From assembly GCF_014203795.1 (NCBI RefSeq), contig NZ_JACHJU010000007.1:1-64000 (forward strand): a stretch of 64,000 nucleotides of DNA, given 5' to 3'. Under the pieces are notes generated by a model. The model did not search any database. It was given only the letters and a program-made list of their open reading frames with translations, and had not been told where the DNA came from. Below, piece after piece: positions 16,782 through 26,975 of this stretch (position 1 is its first letter; every line of letters starts with the position of its first letter). Made by a program: the position numbers and the translations under genes. Origin of the DNA: Streptosporangium album. Lineage in GTDB: Bacteria > Actinomycetota > Actinomycetes > Streptosporangiales > Streptosporangiaceae.

Positions 16782-18942
16782 GGCCCAGCCGGGTGAGCAG
16801 ATCGCCGAGCAGCTCCCGGGCGGCGTCGGCGATGACGGTGCCGGGCGGGAAGATGGCGGCTGCTCCGGCGGCGCGCAGCTCCTCGAAGTCGCCCGGCGGG
16901 ATGACGCCGCCCACCACGATCATGACGTCGCCGGCGCCCAGCTCCGCGAGCGCCTCGCGGAGGGCGGGCACCAGCGTCAGGTGCCCGGCGGCCAGCGAGG
17001 AGACCCCCACCACGTGCACGTCGGCCTCGACCGCCTGGCGGGCGACCTCCTCGGGCGTCTGGAACAGCGCGCCGACGTCGACGTCGAAGCCGAGGTCGGC
17101 GAAGGCGGTGGCGATCACCTTCTGGCCCCGGTCGTGCCCGTCCTGCCCCATCTTGGCGACCAGGATCCGCGGCCGTCGGCCCTCCAGTCGCTCGAACGCG
17201 GCGCACGCCGTACGGACCTCGTCCACGCCGGATCCCACCTCCTCGCGGTACACCCCGGAGATCGTACGGACCTGGCCGGCGTGCCGCCCGAACACCTGCT
17301 CCAGGGCGTCGGAGATCTCCCCGACCGTGGCCTTGGCCCGGGCCGCCTCGATGGACAGCGCGAGCAGGTTGCCGTCGCCCGCCGCCCCCTTGGTCAGCGC
17401 CTCCAGCGCCCGGGCCACCTGGTCGGCGTCACGTTCGGCACGCAGGCGGCGGAGCTTGTCGAGCTGCTGGGCGCGGACGGAGGAGTTGTCGACCTTGAGC
17501 ACGTCGATGACCTCGTCGGCGTCGGTCCGGTACTTGTTGACGCCGATGACCGGCTGGGTCCCCGTGTCGATGCGCGCCTGGGTGCGGGCGGCGGCCTCCT
17601 CGATGCGGAGCTTGGGCAGGCCCTGGCCGATCGCCCTGGCCATGCCTCCCGCCGCCTCGACCTCCTCGATGTGCCCCCACGCCCGGCGGGCCAGCTCGTG
17701 GGTGAGCCGCTCGACGTAGTACGAGCCGCCCCAGGGGTCGATCACCCGGCAGGTGCCGGACTCCTGCTGGAGCAGGAGCTGGGTGTTGCGGGCGATCCGG
17801 GCGGAGAAGTCGGTGGGCAGCGCCAGAGCCTCGTCGAGGGCGTTGGTGTGCAGCGACTGGGTGTGGCCCTGGGTGGCGGCCATCGCCTCGACGCAGGTGC
17901 GCACGACGTTGTTGAACACGTCCTGTGCCGTCAGCGACCAGCCGGAGGTCTGCGAGTGGGTGCGCAGCGACAGCGACTTGGGGTTCTTCGCCCCGGCCCC
18001 GGACACCAGCCGCGCCCAGAGCAGCCGGGCGGCCCGCAGCTTGGCGACCTCCATGAAGAAGTTCATGCCGATGCACCAGAAGAACGACAGCCGGGGCGCG
18101 AAGGCGTCGATGTCCAGGCCCGCCTCGACTCCCGCCCGCAGATACTCCACCCCGTCGGCGAGGGTGTAGGCCAGCTCCAGGTCACACGTGGCCCCGGCCT
18201 CCTGGATGTGGTAGCCGGAGATCGAGATCGAGTTGAACTTCGGCATCCGCTCGCTGGTGTAGGAGAAGATGTCGGAGATGATCCGCATCGACGGGCCGGG
18301 CGGGTAGATGTAGGTGTTGCGGACCATGAACTCCTTGAGGATGTCGTTCTGGATGGTCCCCGCGAGTTGCTCGGGCGCCACCCCCTGCTCCTCGGCGGCC
18401 ACGATGTAGAGCGCGAGCACCGGGAGCACCGCGCCGTTCATGGTCATCGACACGCTCATCCGGTCGAGGGGGATCCCGTCGAAGAGCTGCCGCATGTCGT
18501 AGATGGAGTCGATCGCCACCCCGGCCATACCGACGTCCCCGGCCACGCGCGGGTGGTCGGAGTCGTAGCCACGGTGCGTGGCCAGGTCGAAGGCGACCGA
18601 CAGGCCCTTCTGCCCGGCGGCCAGGTTGCGCCGGTAAAAGGCGTTGGACTCCTCGGCGGTGGAGAACCCGGCGTACTGCCGGATGGTCCACGGCTGGTTG
18701 ACGTACATGGTCGGGTACGGCCCGCGCAGGTAGGGGGCGGCACCCGGGTAGGTGTCCAGGAAGTCCAGCCCGTCCAGGTCGTCGGCCGTGTAGAGCGGCT
18801 TGACCCCGATCCCCTCGGGAGTCTCCCAGACGAGTTCCGCCGGGTCCTTCCCGGTGGCCTCCCGTACGGCGCGCGCCCATCCGGCCGGGTCCGGAGTCGC
18901 CGGCTCGCCCGTGAGACCGATTCCGGAGAAGTCGGGAATCAT
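16765..18942 (-). CDS. mutB: Methylmalonyl-CoA mutase large (catalytic) subunit
   Basis: A 725-aa catalytic subunit that interconverts (R)-methylmalonyl-CoA and succinyl-CoA. The TIM-barrel half contains [18 protein letters not shown] and [15 protein letters not shown]. The cobalamin-binding domain near residue 595 has [15 protein letters not shown] (D-x-H-x-x-G), with [10 protein letters not shown] and the VVGGVIPP loops following. The start ATG 18942 (MIPDFSGIG) overlaps the stop of mutA (ATGA). An upstream in-frame extension lies within mutA and is rejected. Together with mutA and meaB it serves propionyl-CoA catabolism or supplies methylmalonyl-CoA for polyketide biosynthesis. Confidence 0.97.
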   Translation of the reverse strand: MIPDFSGIGLTGEPATPDPAGWARAVREATGKDPAELVWETPEGIGVKPLYTADDLDGLDFLDTYPGAAPYLRGPYPTMYVNQPWTIRQYAGFSTAEESNAFYRRNLAAGQKGLSVAFDLATHRGYDSDHPRVAGDVGMAGVAIDSIYDMRQLFDGIPLDRMSVSMTMNGAVLPVLALYIVAAEEQGVAPEQLAGTIQNDILKEFMVRNTYIYPPGPSMRIISDIFSYTSERMPKFNSISISGYHIQEAGATCDLELAYTLADGVEYLRAGVEAGLDIDAFAPRLSFFWCIGMNFFMEVAKLRAARLLWARLVSGAGAKNPKSLSLRTHSQTSGWSLTAQDVFNNVVRTCVEAMAATQGHTQSLHTNALDEALALPTDFSARIARNTQLLLQQESGTCRVIDPWGGSYYVERLTHELARRAWGHIEEVEAAGGMARAIGQGLPKLRIEEAAARTQARIDTGTQPVIGVNKYRTDADEVIDVLKVDNSSVRAQQLDKLRRLRAERDADQVARALEALTKGAAGDGNLLALSIEAARAKATVGEISDALEQVFGRHAGQVRTISGVYREEVGSGVDEVRTACAAFERLEGRRPRILVAKMGQDGHDRGQKVIATAFADLGFDVDVGALFQTPEEVARQAVEADVHVVGVSSLAAGHLTLVPALREALAELGAGDVMIVVGGVIPPGDFEELRAAGAAAIFPPGTVIADAARELLGDLLTRLGHDADA

Positions 18943-20789
18943 CGAGCCACCTCCAGGTCGTCGAAGGTCGTGCGGAGCACGCCGAGCGCGTCGCACCCGG
19001 TGTAGAGGTTGCCGTCCACGCCCGCGAACTCTCCCTTCCCCGCGAGCCAGATCTTTCTCGCCCCCGCGTCTCTCAACGCGGCGGCCACGGCTCCGGCGTG
19101 CTCGCCGTACAGCCGGTCGCTGGAGCACAGGCACGCGACCCGCGCGCCGCTCGCGGTGAACGCGGCGGCGATCCGGGCCGGGTCCACGCCGGATCCGGCG
19201 GCCCCACCGGGGTCCACGCCGGATCCGGCGGTCACGGCGGCGATGCCCCCCGCCTGGAACAGGTTGGCGGCGAACGACGCCCTGGCCGTGTAGGCGGCCG
19301 CCGGGCCGATGGTCGCCAGGAACACGCCCGGCCTGCTCTCCTGGGCGTCGGCCAGGTCGCGCAGCGCCTCGAACTCCTCGGCGTAGTGCCTCCCCTGGAC
19401 GTCCCGGGGGTGCGGCGGGCGGGTGGGAGGTCTCTCGCCGAGGTTGGGGAACTCGCTGACCCCGGTGAGGGGATCACGGCGGTGGGCGATGTTGGCCGCC
19501 CGCCGCTCCCAGGTGGCGGCGGTCCGGCCGGCGACGAGCCCCGTCTCCAGAGCCGTGGCCATGCCACCCGCGCGCTCGATCTCCTGGAACCACTCCCAGG
19601 ACTTGGTCGCCAGGTCCTCGGTGAGCCGCTCCACGTACCAGGAGCCACCCGCCGGGTCGGTCACCCGCGCCACGCCGGCCTCCTCGACGAGCAGGGCGTG
19701 GGTGTTGCGCGCGATGCGGCGGGCGAAGGCGTCCGGCAGGCCGAGCCGGACGTCGAACGGCTGCACGGTCACCGCGTCGGCGCCGCCGGTGCCGGCGGCG
19801 AAGCAGGCGAGCGTGGTGCGGAGCATGTTCACCCACGGGTCGCGGGCGGTCATCATGGCCGAGCTGGTCACCGCGTGCTGCCGCTGCCCCGCCCCGGGCG
19901 CACCGGCCCCGCACACCTCGGCGACGCGCGCCCAGAGCCTGCGCGCGGCGCGGAGCTTGGCGATGGTGAGGAACTGGTCGGCGGTGGCCGCGTAGCGGAA
20001 CTCCAGCTGCCCGAACGCCTCCTCCACGGTGAGACCGGCGCCGGTCAGGGTCCGCAGGGCCGCGACCCCGGCCGCGATGGAGCAGCCGAGTTCCTCGGCG
20101 TCGCTGCCGCCCGCGTCGTGGTACGGCGTGCCGTCCACCACGATCGCCCGCAGCCCGGGGAACTCCCGGGCGCAGCGCCGGGCCAGCTCGATCGCGGTCT
20201 CCGGGTCGCGGAGCGGATCCGCGCCCAGGTTGCCGGCGAGCCGGGGAGCGATCTCGGGGGCGGGCGGCGGGTCGGTGCCGGGGTGACCGGAGAACGCGAC
20301 GCCCGCATCCCCGCCGGTCGCCTTCTCCTCAGCCACCGCGAACAGTGCCTCAGCCGCCTCGCGGGTCCGCTCTCCCGCGTCCAGGGTGATCGAGATCAGC
20401 TCGAGGTGGACCCGTTCCAGGACCCGGGGCAGGTCCTCGGGCTCCAGGGCGAGCCAGAGCGAGGTGACGCCGTTCTCCAGGTCGGCGATGACCGCCTCGG
20501 GGTCGGCCACCTCGTGCCGCTGCCGCACGTCCCAGCCACCGCTCTCCGGGCGGGAGCCGCGGATGTAGGGAGCCGCTCCCGGCAGGCCGGGATCACCCGG
20601 GAGGTCCGAGGCGTCGTAGAGCGGTGCGATGGTCACACCGTCGTAGGTGGTCGAGGCCAGGGCCTCCTCGGGGGAGCCGGTCTCGACTCCGGACTTCCGC
20701 AGGACGCCGAGCGCCAGCTCACGCCACCGTTCCCGCGTGGTCGGCGGGAAGTCGGCGGCCGGTCGAAGTTCCTCAGGCGGCACCGTCAT
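18939..20789 (-). CDS. mutA: Methylmalonyl-CoA mutase small (beta) subunit
   Basis: A 616-aa non-catalytic partner of MutB, with the same barrel pattern ([34 protein letters not shown]) but without the cobalamin D-x-H-x-x-G motif in its C-terminal domain. The start ATG 20789 ([15 protein letters not shown]) is the first sensible one; a longer open frame upstream is GC-driven. Near residues 520-540 a 20-bp segment is repeated with a 30-bp period (19181-19200 and 19211-19230), adding an in-frame copy of GSGVDP. This looks like a recent tandem duplication in a linker. It is the first gene of the operon. Confidence 0.94.
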   Translation of the reverse strand: MTVPPEELRPAADFPPTTRERWRELALGVLRKSGVETGSPEEALASTTYDGVTIAPLYDASDLPGDPGLPGAAPYIRGSRPESGGWDVRQRHEVADPEAVIADLENGVTSLWLALEPEDLPRVLERVHLELISITLDAGERTREAAEALFAVAEEKATGGDAGVAFSGHPGTDPPPAPEIAPRLAGNLGADPLRDPETAIELARRCAREFPGLRAIVVDGTPYHDAGGSDAEELGCSIAAGVAALRTLTGAGLTVEEAFGQLEFRYAATADQFLTIAKLRAARRLWARVAEVCGAGAPGAGQRQHAVTSSAMMTARDPWVNMLRTTLACFAAGTGGADAVTVQPFDVRLGLPDAFARRIARNTHALLVEEAGVARVTDPAGGSWYVERLTEDLATKSWEWFQEIERAGGMATALETGLVAGRTAATWERRAANIAHRRDPLTGVSEFPNLGERPPTRPPHPRDVQGRHYAEEFEALRDLADAQESRPGVFLATIGPAAAYTARASFAANLFQAGGIAAVTAGSGVDPGGAAGSGVDPARIAAAFTASGARVACLCSSDRLYGEHAGAVAAALRDAGARKIWLAGKGEFAGVDGNLYTGCDALGVLRTTFDDLEVAR

Positions 20790-20862
20790 GCACCGGATAG
20801 TAAGCGGTGTCGTCGGGGAACGTCCCTGCGGGGTGCCCCGACGGCGCGGCCTCGCAGACCGG

Positions 20863-21633
20863 TCAGGTGACGGGTTCCTCCCAGGCGGCCTGCCAGGTGA
20901 CGCGGTCGACGGCGCCGGTGGCGGCCAGTCCCTTCTCCCGTTGGAAGGCGCGGCAGACATCCCGGGACGCCTCGCCGTACATGCCGTCGACGTCGATGCT
21001 CCAGCCGCGGTCACTCATCTGCCGCTGCCAGGTGCGGACGTCCTCACCGATCATGACCGGCGGATACTTGAGGACGCGGCCGGGGAAGGAGGGGTGCGGC
21101 TCGGGCGGGTCGGCGGGGCCTCCGCCGGGCCGGGGCGCGCCCCGTTTCACCCAGGCGTACAGCGGCCCGCCGGGGCAGTCGGTGGCGTAGCCGTCCCGGT
21201 GGCCCTTGATCTCACGGCCCGCGCCCCCCTTGTCCCGGAGGTATTCGACCGCGTCGAGGATGGCGTCCAGAATCTTGTCGGTCGGCTGGGTGAGGCCGGA
21301 CGAGCCGACCAGGCCGAGCACGGCGTAGTGGCCGCTGTTGAGCCCGGAGCCGTTCGCGGCGGGAAGGTGGCCGGGCCCGCGGCCCTCGAACACCTTCTGG
21401 TGCGGACACGCGACCATTGAATAGCCGATGTCCATCCAGCCGTTGCCGTCCATGTGCTGGCTCTGGATGGATCTGACCAGGGCCACGCATCTGGCGTGGT
21501 CGTTGACGATGCCGGGGCTGACCTGACCTCCGGTGTAGTGGACCTTCACACCCTTGGTGGAGCTGAGCCGGCTGTAGGAACCCCGCGGCTGGCGAGCTCC
21601 CCACTCCTGACGGGTAACAAGATCGATGGCCAC
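20863..21633 (-). CDS. N-acetylmuramoyl-L-alanine amidase (PGRP/amidase_2) with peptidoglycan-binding domain
   Basis: A 256-aa protein. The PGRP/amidase_2 domain contains VHYTGG (first Zn histidine), SGHYAVLGL and KGHRDGYATDCPGG (second Zn ligand histidine and cysteine). It is followed by a proline-rich linker and a C-terminal PG_binding_1 domain (DVRTWQRQMSDRGWSIDVDGMYG...CRAFQREKGL). It would cut the amide bond between MurNAc and the stem peptide. GTG 21633 (VAIDLVTRQEWG) is chosen because GGAGAAG lies 6 nt upstream; ATG 21705 is possible. No signal peptide is seen with either start, so export may need another route, or the enzyme may act in lysis or be phage-derived. Confidence 0.85.
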   Translation of the reverse strand: MAIDLVTRQEWGARQPRGSYSRLSSTKGVKVHYTGGQVSPGIVNDHARCVALVRSIQSQHMDGNGWMDIGYSMVACPHQKVFEGRGPGHLPAANGSGLNSGHYAVLGLVGSSGLTQPTDKILDAILDAVEYLRDKGGAGREIKGHRDGYATDCPGGPLYAWVKRGAPRPGGGPADPPEPHPSFPGRVLKYPPVMIGEDVRTWQRQMSDRGWSIDVDGMYGEASRDVCRAFQREKGLAATGAVDRVTWQAAWEEPVT

Positions 21634-22005
21634 GGTGCTTCTCCACGGTTCGGGTGACAGGGGCCTACCGGAGCGTAATGGGTGACACATCGCTACATGG
21701 AGCACTTTGCCAACTGATCTGTTAACAAATCATTGCGTGGTCCGGCTTCAGGCAGTGGTCGAGCGGGAAAACATGCCGTCAACTTTCCATGAAATAAGCA
21801 TCCAAACCATCACGAAGCATCGTCAAGGTCTCGGCCCCGAGGCGCGCCTGTCCATGAGGCCGGCCCAGGCCGGCCGGGAGGACCCGGCCGGCGCACCTTG
21901 CCAGGTCCGGCGACACCGCGGACGCAACGGACCGCGCCTATCCGGCAGACCGCTCCCATGCTCCGAAAACCGCCCATGCGGGTCAGGCGTGGATAGCCTT
22001 GCCTC
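21634..22005. promoter_or_regulatory. Divergent intergenic region with a near-perfect palindrome
   Basis: A 372-bp region between the amidase (minus) and kinase (plus) genes. At 21716-21731 GATCTGTTAACAAATC is a 16-bp palindrome with one mismatched pair, centred on TGTTAACA; it is a candidate operator. The rest is ordinary GC-rich sequence with no supportable gene. Confidence 0.45.
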
Positions 22006-23487
22006 ATGGTCGCGACCCCCCTGACGCCCGACGATCCGCTCCGGCTCGGCGCCTTCCGGCTGGCCGGAAGGCTCGGCGAGGGCGGCCAGGGCGTCGTCTA
22101 CCTCGCACACACGCCCAGCGGTGAACCCGTCGCGGTCAAGGCCCTGTTCCGGGCGGACCCCGAGTGGCGGACGCGGCTGTCGCGCGAGCTGTCGGCGCTG
22201 GAGAGCGTCGCGCCTTTCTGTACGGCGCGCGTGCTGGACGCGTCGGTGGACGGGCCCCAGCCCTACGTGGTGAGCGAGTTCGTGGACGGCCCCTCCCTGC
22301 AGGAGCGGATCCGGGAGCGCGGGCCGTTGCACGGCGGGGAGTTGGAGCGGCTGCTGGTCGGCACGGCCACCGCGTTGGCGGCGATCCACGCGGCCGGGGT
22401 CGTGCACCGCGACTTCAAGCCCGCCAACGTGCTGCTGGGCCCGGACGGGCCGAGGGTGGTCGACTTCGGCATCGCCAGGGCGGAGGGCGCGGCCACGATG
22501 ACCTCCGGCCTGATCGGCACCCCCGCCTACCTCTCCCCCGAGCAGATCGCCGGCTCCCCGGCCTCGCCGGCCTCCGACGTGTTCGCCTGGGCGGCCACCA
22601 TGGTGTGCGCCGCCAGCGGCCTGTCGCCGTTCGGGGCCGACACCCTGCCCGCCGTGCTGCATCGGATCCTCAACCACCAGCCGGACCTGTCCGCGCTGCC
22701 CGCCAGGTTCGTCCCGCTCGTCGCCGCCTGCCTGAACAAGGACCCAGCCGGCCGCCCCACGGCCCGCGCCCTGATGGTCAGCCTCGTGGATCCGGGAGGC
22801 CAGAGCCCGCCCTCCACCGGGGAGCTTGCCAGGGCCGGCAGCCGGATCGCCGCCGATCCGGGGCTCACCGGCCCCGGCCGGTCCAGCCTGACCACGCAGG
22901 CCTCCGCGCGACGCCGTCGCGGGATCGTCGTCGGCACGGGTCTCGCGGGGGCGTCACTTGTGATCGCCGCCGGAGTCGCCGCCTGGATCTTCCTCGGCGA
23001 CCGCCCGGCCATGGTCGCCCAGAGCACGGCCACGCCGACATCAGCCCAGGTCACCGGCTCTCCCGGCACCCCCTCCACCAGCCCGGAACCGGTCGAGACC
23101 GGAACCGTCCGGCCGCCCGCCGAGACCGGCACCCCCCGGCCGCCCGCCGCGGGGGGCTCGAAGATCCCCGCCGCCTTCGCCGGAACCTGGACGGGGCACA
23201 TCAAGCCCAGCATCGCGTTCGGCCTCGAGGAGCACGATGTGACGATCGGCCTTGTCGCCGGCAAGGGCTCCGGGACCTGGGAGGAGCCGACCTCGGGCTG
23301 CGCCGCCGTCCTCGATCTCACCGGGGCCACCGGGACGGCGCTCACCTTCGACCTGAGGCCGGACAGGCCCGACGACTGCGTCCCCGGCACGCTGACCCTC
23401 ACCCGCAGAGGGGACGCCCTCGCCTATCACTGGGTCGACGGCCTCGGCTTCGGCACCTCCTACGACGGCGACCTGGCCAAGAGCTGA
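22006..23487 (+). CDS. Membrane Ser/Thr protein kinase (PknB-like) with extracellular domain
   Basis: A 493-aa Hanks-type kinase. It has glycine loop GEGGQGVVYLA, lysine in VAVKAL, catalytic loop HRDFKPANVLL, metal loop DFGIARAEG, and activation/P+1 segment GTPAYLSPEQ. A single TM follows (IVVGTGLAGASLVIAAGVAAW, about residues 308-330), then a Pro/Thr/Ser-rich stalk and a ~110-residue extracellular beta domain (FAGTWTGHIKPSIAFGLEEHDV...). The phenylalanine in HRDFKP is common in this actinobacterial subgroup. The extracellular domain is probably the sensor. The 3' third overlaps, on the other strand, the long tail of the acyltransferase frame. Confidence 0.88.
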   Translation: MVATPLTPDDPLRLGAFRLAGRLGEGGQGVVYLAHTPSGEPVAVKALFRADPEWRTRLSRELSALESVAPFCTARVLDASVDGPQPYVVSEFVDGPSLQERIRERGPLHGGELERLLVGTATALAAIHAAGVVHRDFKPANVLLGPDGPRVVDFGIARAEGAATMTSGLIGTPAYLSPEQIAGSPASPASDVFAWAATMVCAASGLSPFGADTLPAVLHRILNHQPDLSALPARFVPLVAACLNKDPAGRPTARALMVSLVDPGGQSPPSTGELARAGSRIAADPGLTGPGRSSLTTQASARRRRGIVVGTGLAGASLVIAAGVAAWIFLGDRPAMVAQSTATPTSAQVTGSPGTPSTSPEPVETGTVRPPAETGTPRPPAAGGSKIPAAFAGTWTGHIKPSIAFGLEEHDVTIGLVAGKGSGTWEEPTSGCAAVLDLTGATGTALTFDLRPDRPDDCVPGTLTLTRRGDALAYHWVDGLGFGTSYDGDLAKS

Positions 23488-24660
23488 TCCGCAGGCGACT
23501 GCGGCCGTTCCCGGCCCGCCACGACGACCTCCGCCGATCCTGGCGCGGCCACGCTTTCCGGGCCGTCTCCGCTCATAAGCGCGGAACGCGGCCCAGCACA
23601 CCAGCAGTGCCAGCGCGAACGCCGGCAGCCACGCCAGGCGGGCGAGCAGCCAGCCGGGGTCGTCGGGGACGGTGTGCAGGCCGGTCAGCGGGCCATCGGC
23701 GAGCAGGCCGATCGCGGTGACCGCGATCAGGGCGGTCTGGTGCCAGAGGAAGATCGTCATCGCGGAGAGGTTGACCAGCGCCACGACAGCCCAGGCGGCG
23801 GGGCGGCGCAGCACCCGGCGCAGCGGGCCGAGCAGGAGCAGGGCCGCCCCGCACTGGGTGAGGCCGAAGGCGACGGCTGCGAGGGTGGGCGGGGATTGGT
23901 TGGAGATCGGGGCGCCGGGCACTCCGACCATGGCGGCCGGGTAGCCGGCCCACAGGACGAGTGCGGCGGTGGCGGCGGCGCCGCCGAGCAGCAGCGCCCA
24001 CCCGGTCGTACGGCTGCGCAGGTCGCCGCGGGCCCAGGCCGCGCCCAGGCAGTACGGGACCAGCCAGCCGGCCGCCAGGTTGGTCCAGCCGAGCCAGGCG
24101 GGCCCGCCAAGGCCGTAGCGGACCAGGTCGACGAGCGCGACGGTGACGAGTGGCCACAGCGGGTGCAGTTTGGCGGCCAGCGGGGTCGCCGCCGTCAGCA
24201 CCGCGAAGACCAGCAGGAACCACATCGGCGACAGCACCAGTTTGACCAGGGCGCGCACGGTGTCCAGGTCGGCCCCGGACGCGAGCAGCGCGGCCGCCAC
24301 CGCGCTCCACACTGCCAGCACGACGGTGACCGGCCGAAACAGCCGGGCCATGCGGGTGGCGAGCCACCGCAGGTAAGTCTGGCCCCGATCGCGGGCGTTG
24401 GTGTGACCGCTGGCCGCCATCTGCCCGCCCACCAGGAAGAAGACCGCCATCGTCTGCAACAGCCAGGAAACGGGGGCGAGCTGGGGCATGTGTCGGAGGG
24501 GGCTGGCGACGCGCACCGTGCCGCTGTCGGCGACCAGGGCCGTCACCAGCCAGTGGCCGAGCACCACACCCAGGATGGCCATGGCGCGCAACGCGTCGAC
24601 GGCACGGTCGCGGCCGGCCGGAGTCGCCACATCGATACGCCGGATGAGGTCACGCACCAC
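23041..24660 (-). CDS. Acyltransferase-3 family membrane protein, with read-through tail
   Basis: Residues 1-370 form an integral membrane acyltransferase of the OafA/acyltransferase-3 type. RDRAVDALRAMAILGVVLGHW carries the family's N-terminal arginine/histidine motif, VFFLVGGQ follows in the next segment, and about ten hydrophobic segments end near YERRRPG (~23560). Such enzymes O-acylate cell-surface or secreted molecules. The frame then continues without a stop for another ~170 Gly/Ala/Arg-rich residues that are antisense to the kinase's extracellular domain. These residues have no recognisable fold and suggest that the natural stop was lost by a small indel near 23500-23570, or that the protein really has an odd tail. 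The start ATG 24660 overlaps the upstream gene by 11 nt. Confidence 0.7.
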   Translation of the reverse strand: MVRDLIRRIDVATPAGRDRAVDALRAMAILGVVLGHWLVTALVADSGTVRVASPLRHMPQLAPVSWLLQTMAVFFLVGGQMAASGHTNARDRGQTYLRWLATRMARLFRPVTVVLAVWSAVAAALLASGADLDTVRALVKLVLSPMWFLLVFAVLTAATPLAAKLHPLWPLVTVALVDLVRYGLGGPAWLGWTNLAAGWLVPYCLGAAWARGDLRSRTTGWALLLGGAAATAALVLWAGYPAAMVGVPGAPISNQSPPTLAAVAFGLTQCGAALLLLGPLRRVLRRPAAWAVVALVNLSAMTIFLWHQTALIAVTAIGLLADGPLTGLHTVPDDPGWLLARLAWLPAFALALLVCWAAFRAYERRRPGKRGRARIGGGRRGGPGTAAVACGSALGQVAVVGGAEAEAVDPVIGEGVPSAGEGQRAGDAVVGPVRPQVEGERRPGGPGEIEDGGAARGRLLPGPGALAGDKADRHIVLLEAERDAGLDVPRPGSGEGGGDLRAPRGGRPGGAGLGGRPDGSGLDRFRAGGGGAGRAGDLG

Positions 24661-25612
24661 GGCCCACCGTGGAAGGCGCCTGTCCGGAGACGATCCGGGC
24701 GATGTTCTCCAGGGCCACGCCGGGCCTCAAATAGTCGCTGTGGCCGCCGTCGCCTGCCGCGAAGACTCGGGCGCCGAACTCCGGCGAGACCGGATCGGTC
24801 CCGAACCCGACGGCGGCGAAGGGGAGGCGGAGCTGCGCGTGCGGCACGTCGGCGATCCAATCGCCGGCGCCCCGGCCGGCCCAGACGGTGGCCCGGGTGT
24901 GCAGTTGCGCGGCGGTGTCGACGCCGGTGCCGGCACTGGCGTACAGGATGATGTCGGAGACGTCCAGCCCGGGCGCGGCCCGCCCGCAGACCACGCTCCC
25001 GTAGGAGTGGCACATGACGGAGATCCGGGCCGCGGGCTTGACCGCGCCCAGCTCCCGCACGAACGTGCGCAGGCGGGGGGCGGCCTCGTCGGCGCGGCCG
25101 GGTGTCAGCGCCTGGAGGCTCACGGTTCTGGGTGCCCGGTAGCCGAGCCAGGCGATGACGGCGGACCGGTCGCCGAGTTCCTGCCGCAGCCTCATCGAGC
25201 CACCTCGCAGGAGGCCGTACCTGTCGAGGTCGGTGTCGGCGCCGGGGACCAGCACGGCGATCCGCTCGGCCGCCGACAGGTCGCCGAAGACCTCGGCGGC
25301 GCGGCCGCCGTCGCGGCCGTCGAAGGACAGGAAGGTGCGTGCCGGGTCCGCCATGGCGCGCAGCATCGCGGCCCGCCACCGATCACCATGACCCGCGGCC
25401 ATCCGCTCAGCCGCCCCCATGCCCTCCCGGCTGGCGGCGTACCGCTCGGCCAGAGCCGCGGGGGTCGCGACCCGCAGCGGGGCCGGGGTGGCGGGGACAG
25501 GCGCTGGGACGGCCGCAGGGCGGGCCGCACCCGTCACCGGCACCACCACCGAAGCGGCGATGAGCGCGGCGAGCAGGGTGCGGCGCAGGCGGGGTTCGTT
25601 GACTTCAATCAC
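24650..25612 (-). CDS. Secreted alpha/beta hydrolase (DUF1023 type)
   Basis: A 320-aa protein of the DUF1023 alpha/beta hydrolase group. VMCHSYGSVVCG is the nucleophile elbow (G/H-x-S-x-G), IAVLVPGADTDLDRYG the oxyanion-region strand, and GDGGHSDYL the late catalytic histidine region. The GTG start at 25612 gives RRTLLAALIAASVVVPVTG, a good secretion signal; a longer frame to 25699 would bury it. The downstream acyltransferase overlaps by 11 nt, so the two are likely an operon that modifies an extracellular lipid or glycan (inference). Confidence 0.8.
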   Translation of the reverse strand: MIEVNEPRLRRTLLAALIAASVVVPVTGAARPAAVPAPVPATPAPLRVATPAALAERYAASREGMGAAERMAAGHGDRWRAAMLRAMADPARTFLSFDGRDGGRAAEVFGDLSAAERIAVLVPGADTDLDRYGLLRGGSMRLRQELGDRSAVIAWLGYRAPRTVSLQALTPGRADEAAPRLRTFVRELGAVKPAARISVMCHSYGSVVCGRAAPGLDVSDIILYASAGTGVDTAAQLHTRATVWAGRGAGDWIADVPHAQLRLPFAAVGFGTDPVSPEFGARVFAAGDGGHSDYLRPGVALENIARIVSGQAPSTVGRGA

Positions 25613-25745
25613 CCGACCGAAGGTGCCGCAGGCCGCACCCACGCCGCATCGGACCGCTGGTGGCATTCGCCGGAGCGCCGGTAGACCGTGGGTGTACACC
25701 CGTGGTCCGATGCTCGGGCGAAGAGCACGCCGCTACGCTCTGAAC

Positions 25746-26975
25746 ATGCACGTCACACCACCGCTACCGCTGCTGAAGCGTGTGCCGCCCGGCGTCTGGA
25801 CGGCCCTGGCCTGGTGTGCGGGCCTGGCGTTCACGTTCCTCATGCGTGTCCGGCTGCCCGGTGAGTGGCAGCCCACCGAGCGTGCCGGGCTCTTTCTCCA
25901 CCAGTGGGACGGTTTGGCGTTCCTGGCGGTGGCCACTGCCCTGGTGCTGGCCGGCAGCGCTCTGCTGCGCCGTCGGCCGCTGCCGGCTCTGGCCCTGTTG
26001 CTCGCCGCCTCGGCCATCGCGTCGCTCCCCCTGGGTGTGGGGGAGATCCCCCTGGCTCAGTTCCTGGCGGTCGACGTCGCGCTGTACTTCATCGCGGCCA
26101 CCCGGCCGCACCGGACCGGGATCATCGCCGTCGCCCTGGCGCTCGCCGTGCTCGCCGGCTACCTCACCACCCGGCTGCTGTTCGGCTGGAACGTCGGAAC
26201 CTCGGCGGAACTGGCCGTGGCCATGACGGCCGTCATCGCCTGGCTGATCGGCAATTCGGTGCACCAGGCCCACGAGTACGCCCAGAGACTGAGCGCCCAG
26301 GCCGCGGCCCAGGCGATCACCGACGAACGGCTCCGGATCGCGCGCGAGCTGCACGACATGGTCGCGCACAGCATCGGCATCATCGCCCTGCAGGCCGGTG
26401 CGGCACGGCGGGTCATCGACACGCAGCCGATACGGGCGCGCGACGCGCTGGGCGAGATCGAGACGGCCGGCCGGGAGACGTTGTCAGGGCTGCGCCGGGT
26501 GCTCGGCGCACTCCGCCAGGCCGGACCGGGACAGGCACCACAGGCGGCGCCGCTCGATCCGGAGCTCGGCCTGGCCGACGTCGACCGGCTGGCCGCGACG
26601 ACGGCAGAGGCCGGCGTCCGCGTCGACGTGCGGTGGCGGGGCGAGCGGCGTCCGCTGCCCCCGGACATCGACATGTCGGCCTACCGCATCATTCAGGAGG
26701 CGGTCACCAACGTGGTGCGCCACGCCGGCGCCCCCTCCTGCCGGGTGTCCATCGGCTACCGGGATGAGGAGCTGTCCATCGAGATCCTCGACAGCGGGCC
26801 CGGCCGCGGCCGCGCCGGGGGGAGCGGATACGGCCGCGCCGGGGGGAGCGGATACGGCCTGGTCGGGATGCGCGAGCGGGTCGGCCTGCTGCACGGAACC
26901 TTCTCCGCCGAACCGTGTCCCGAAGGCGGCTTCCGAGTAGCGGCCCGCCTGCCCGTACCGGCAGGAGTCCGATGA
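25746..26975 (+). CDS. Two-component sensor histidine kinase (NarL-partner type)
   Basis: A 409-aa HisKA_3-type kinase. The N-terminal ~160 residues make several TM helices (VWTALAWCAGLAFTFL, AFLAVATALVLAGSALL and more). The dimerisation/phospho-acceptor motif is RIARELHDMVAHSIGII (His near residue 204), and HATPase_c follows with EAVTNVVRHAGAP and ILDSGPG. A 24-bp perfect tandem duplication (26807-26854) repeats GRAGGSGY in the glycine-rich lid just before YGLVGMRERV. The open frame further upstream belongs to an antisense region and is rejected; ATG 25746 is followed by a clear first TM. It overlaps the response regulator gene by 4 nt. Confidence 0.9.
   Translation: MHVTPPLPLLKRVPPGVWTALAWCAGLAFTFLMRVRLPGEWQPTERAGLFLHQWDGLAFLAVATALVLAGSALLRRRPLPALALLLAASAIASLPLGVGEIPLAQFLAVDVALYFIAATRPHRTGIIAVALALAVLAGYLTTRLLFGWNVGTSAELAVAMTAVIAWLIGNSVHQAHEYAQRLSAQAAAQAITDERLRIARELHDMVAHSIGIIALQAGAARRVIDTQPIRARDALGEIETAGRETLSGLRRVLGALRQAGPGQAPQAAPLDPELGLADVDRLAATTAEAGVRVDVRWRGERRPLPPDIDMSAYRIIQEAVTNVVRHAGAPSCRVSIGYRDEELSIEILDSGPGRGRAGGSGYGRAGGSGYGLVGMRERVGLLHGTFSAEPCPEGGFRVAARLPVPAGVR

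Noticed and set aside
16780-19005. A 741-codon frame antisense to mutB
   Set aside because: mutB is unmistakable on the minus strand; the antisense frame is a GC artefact.
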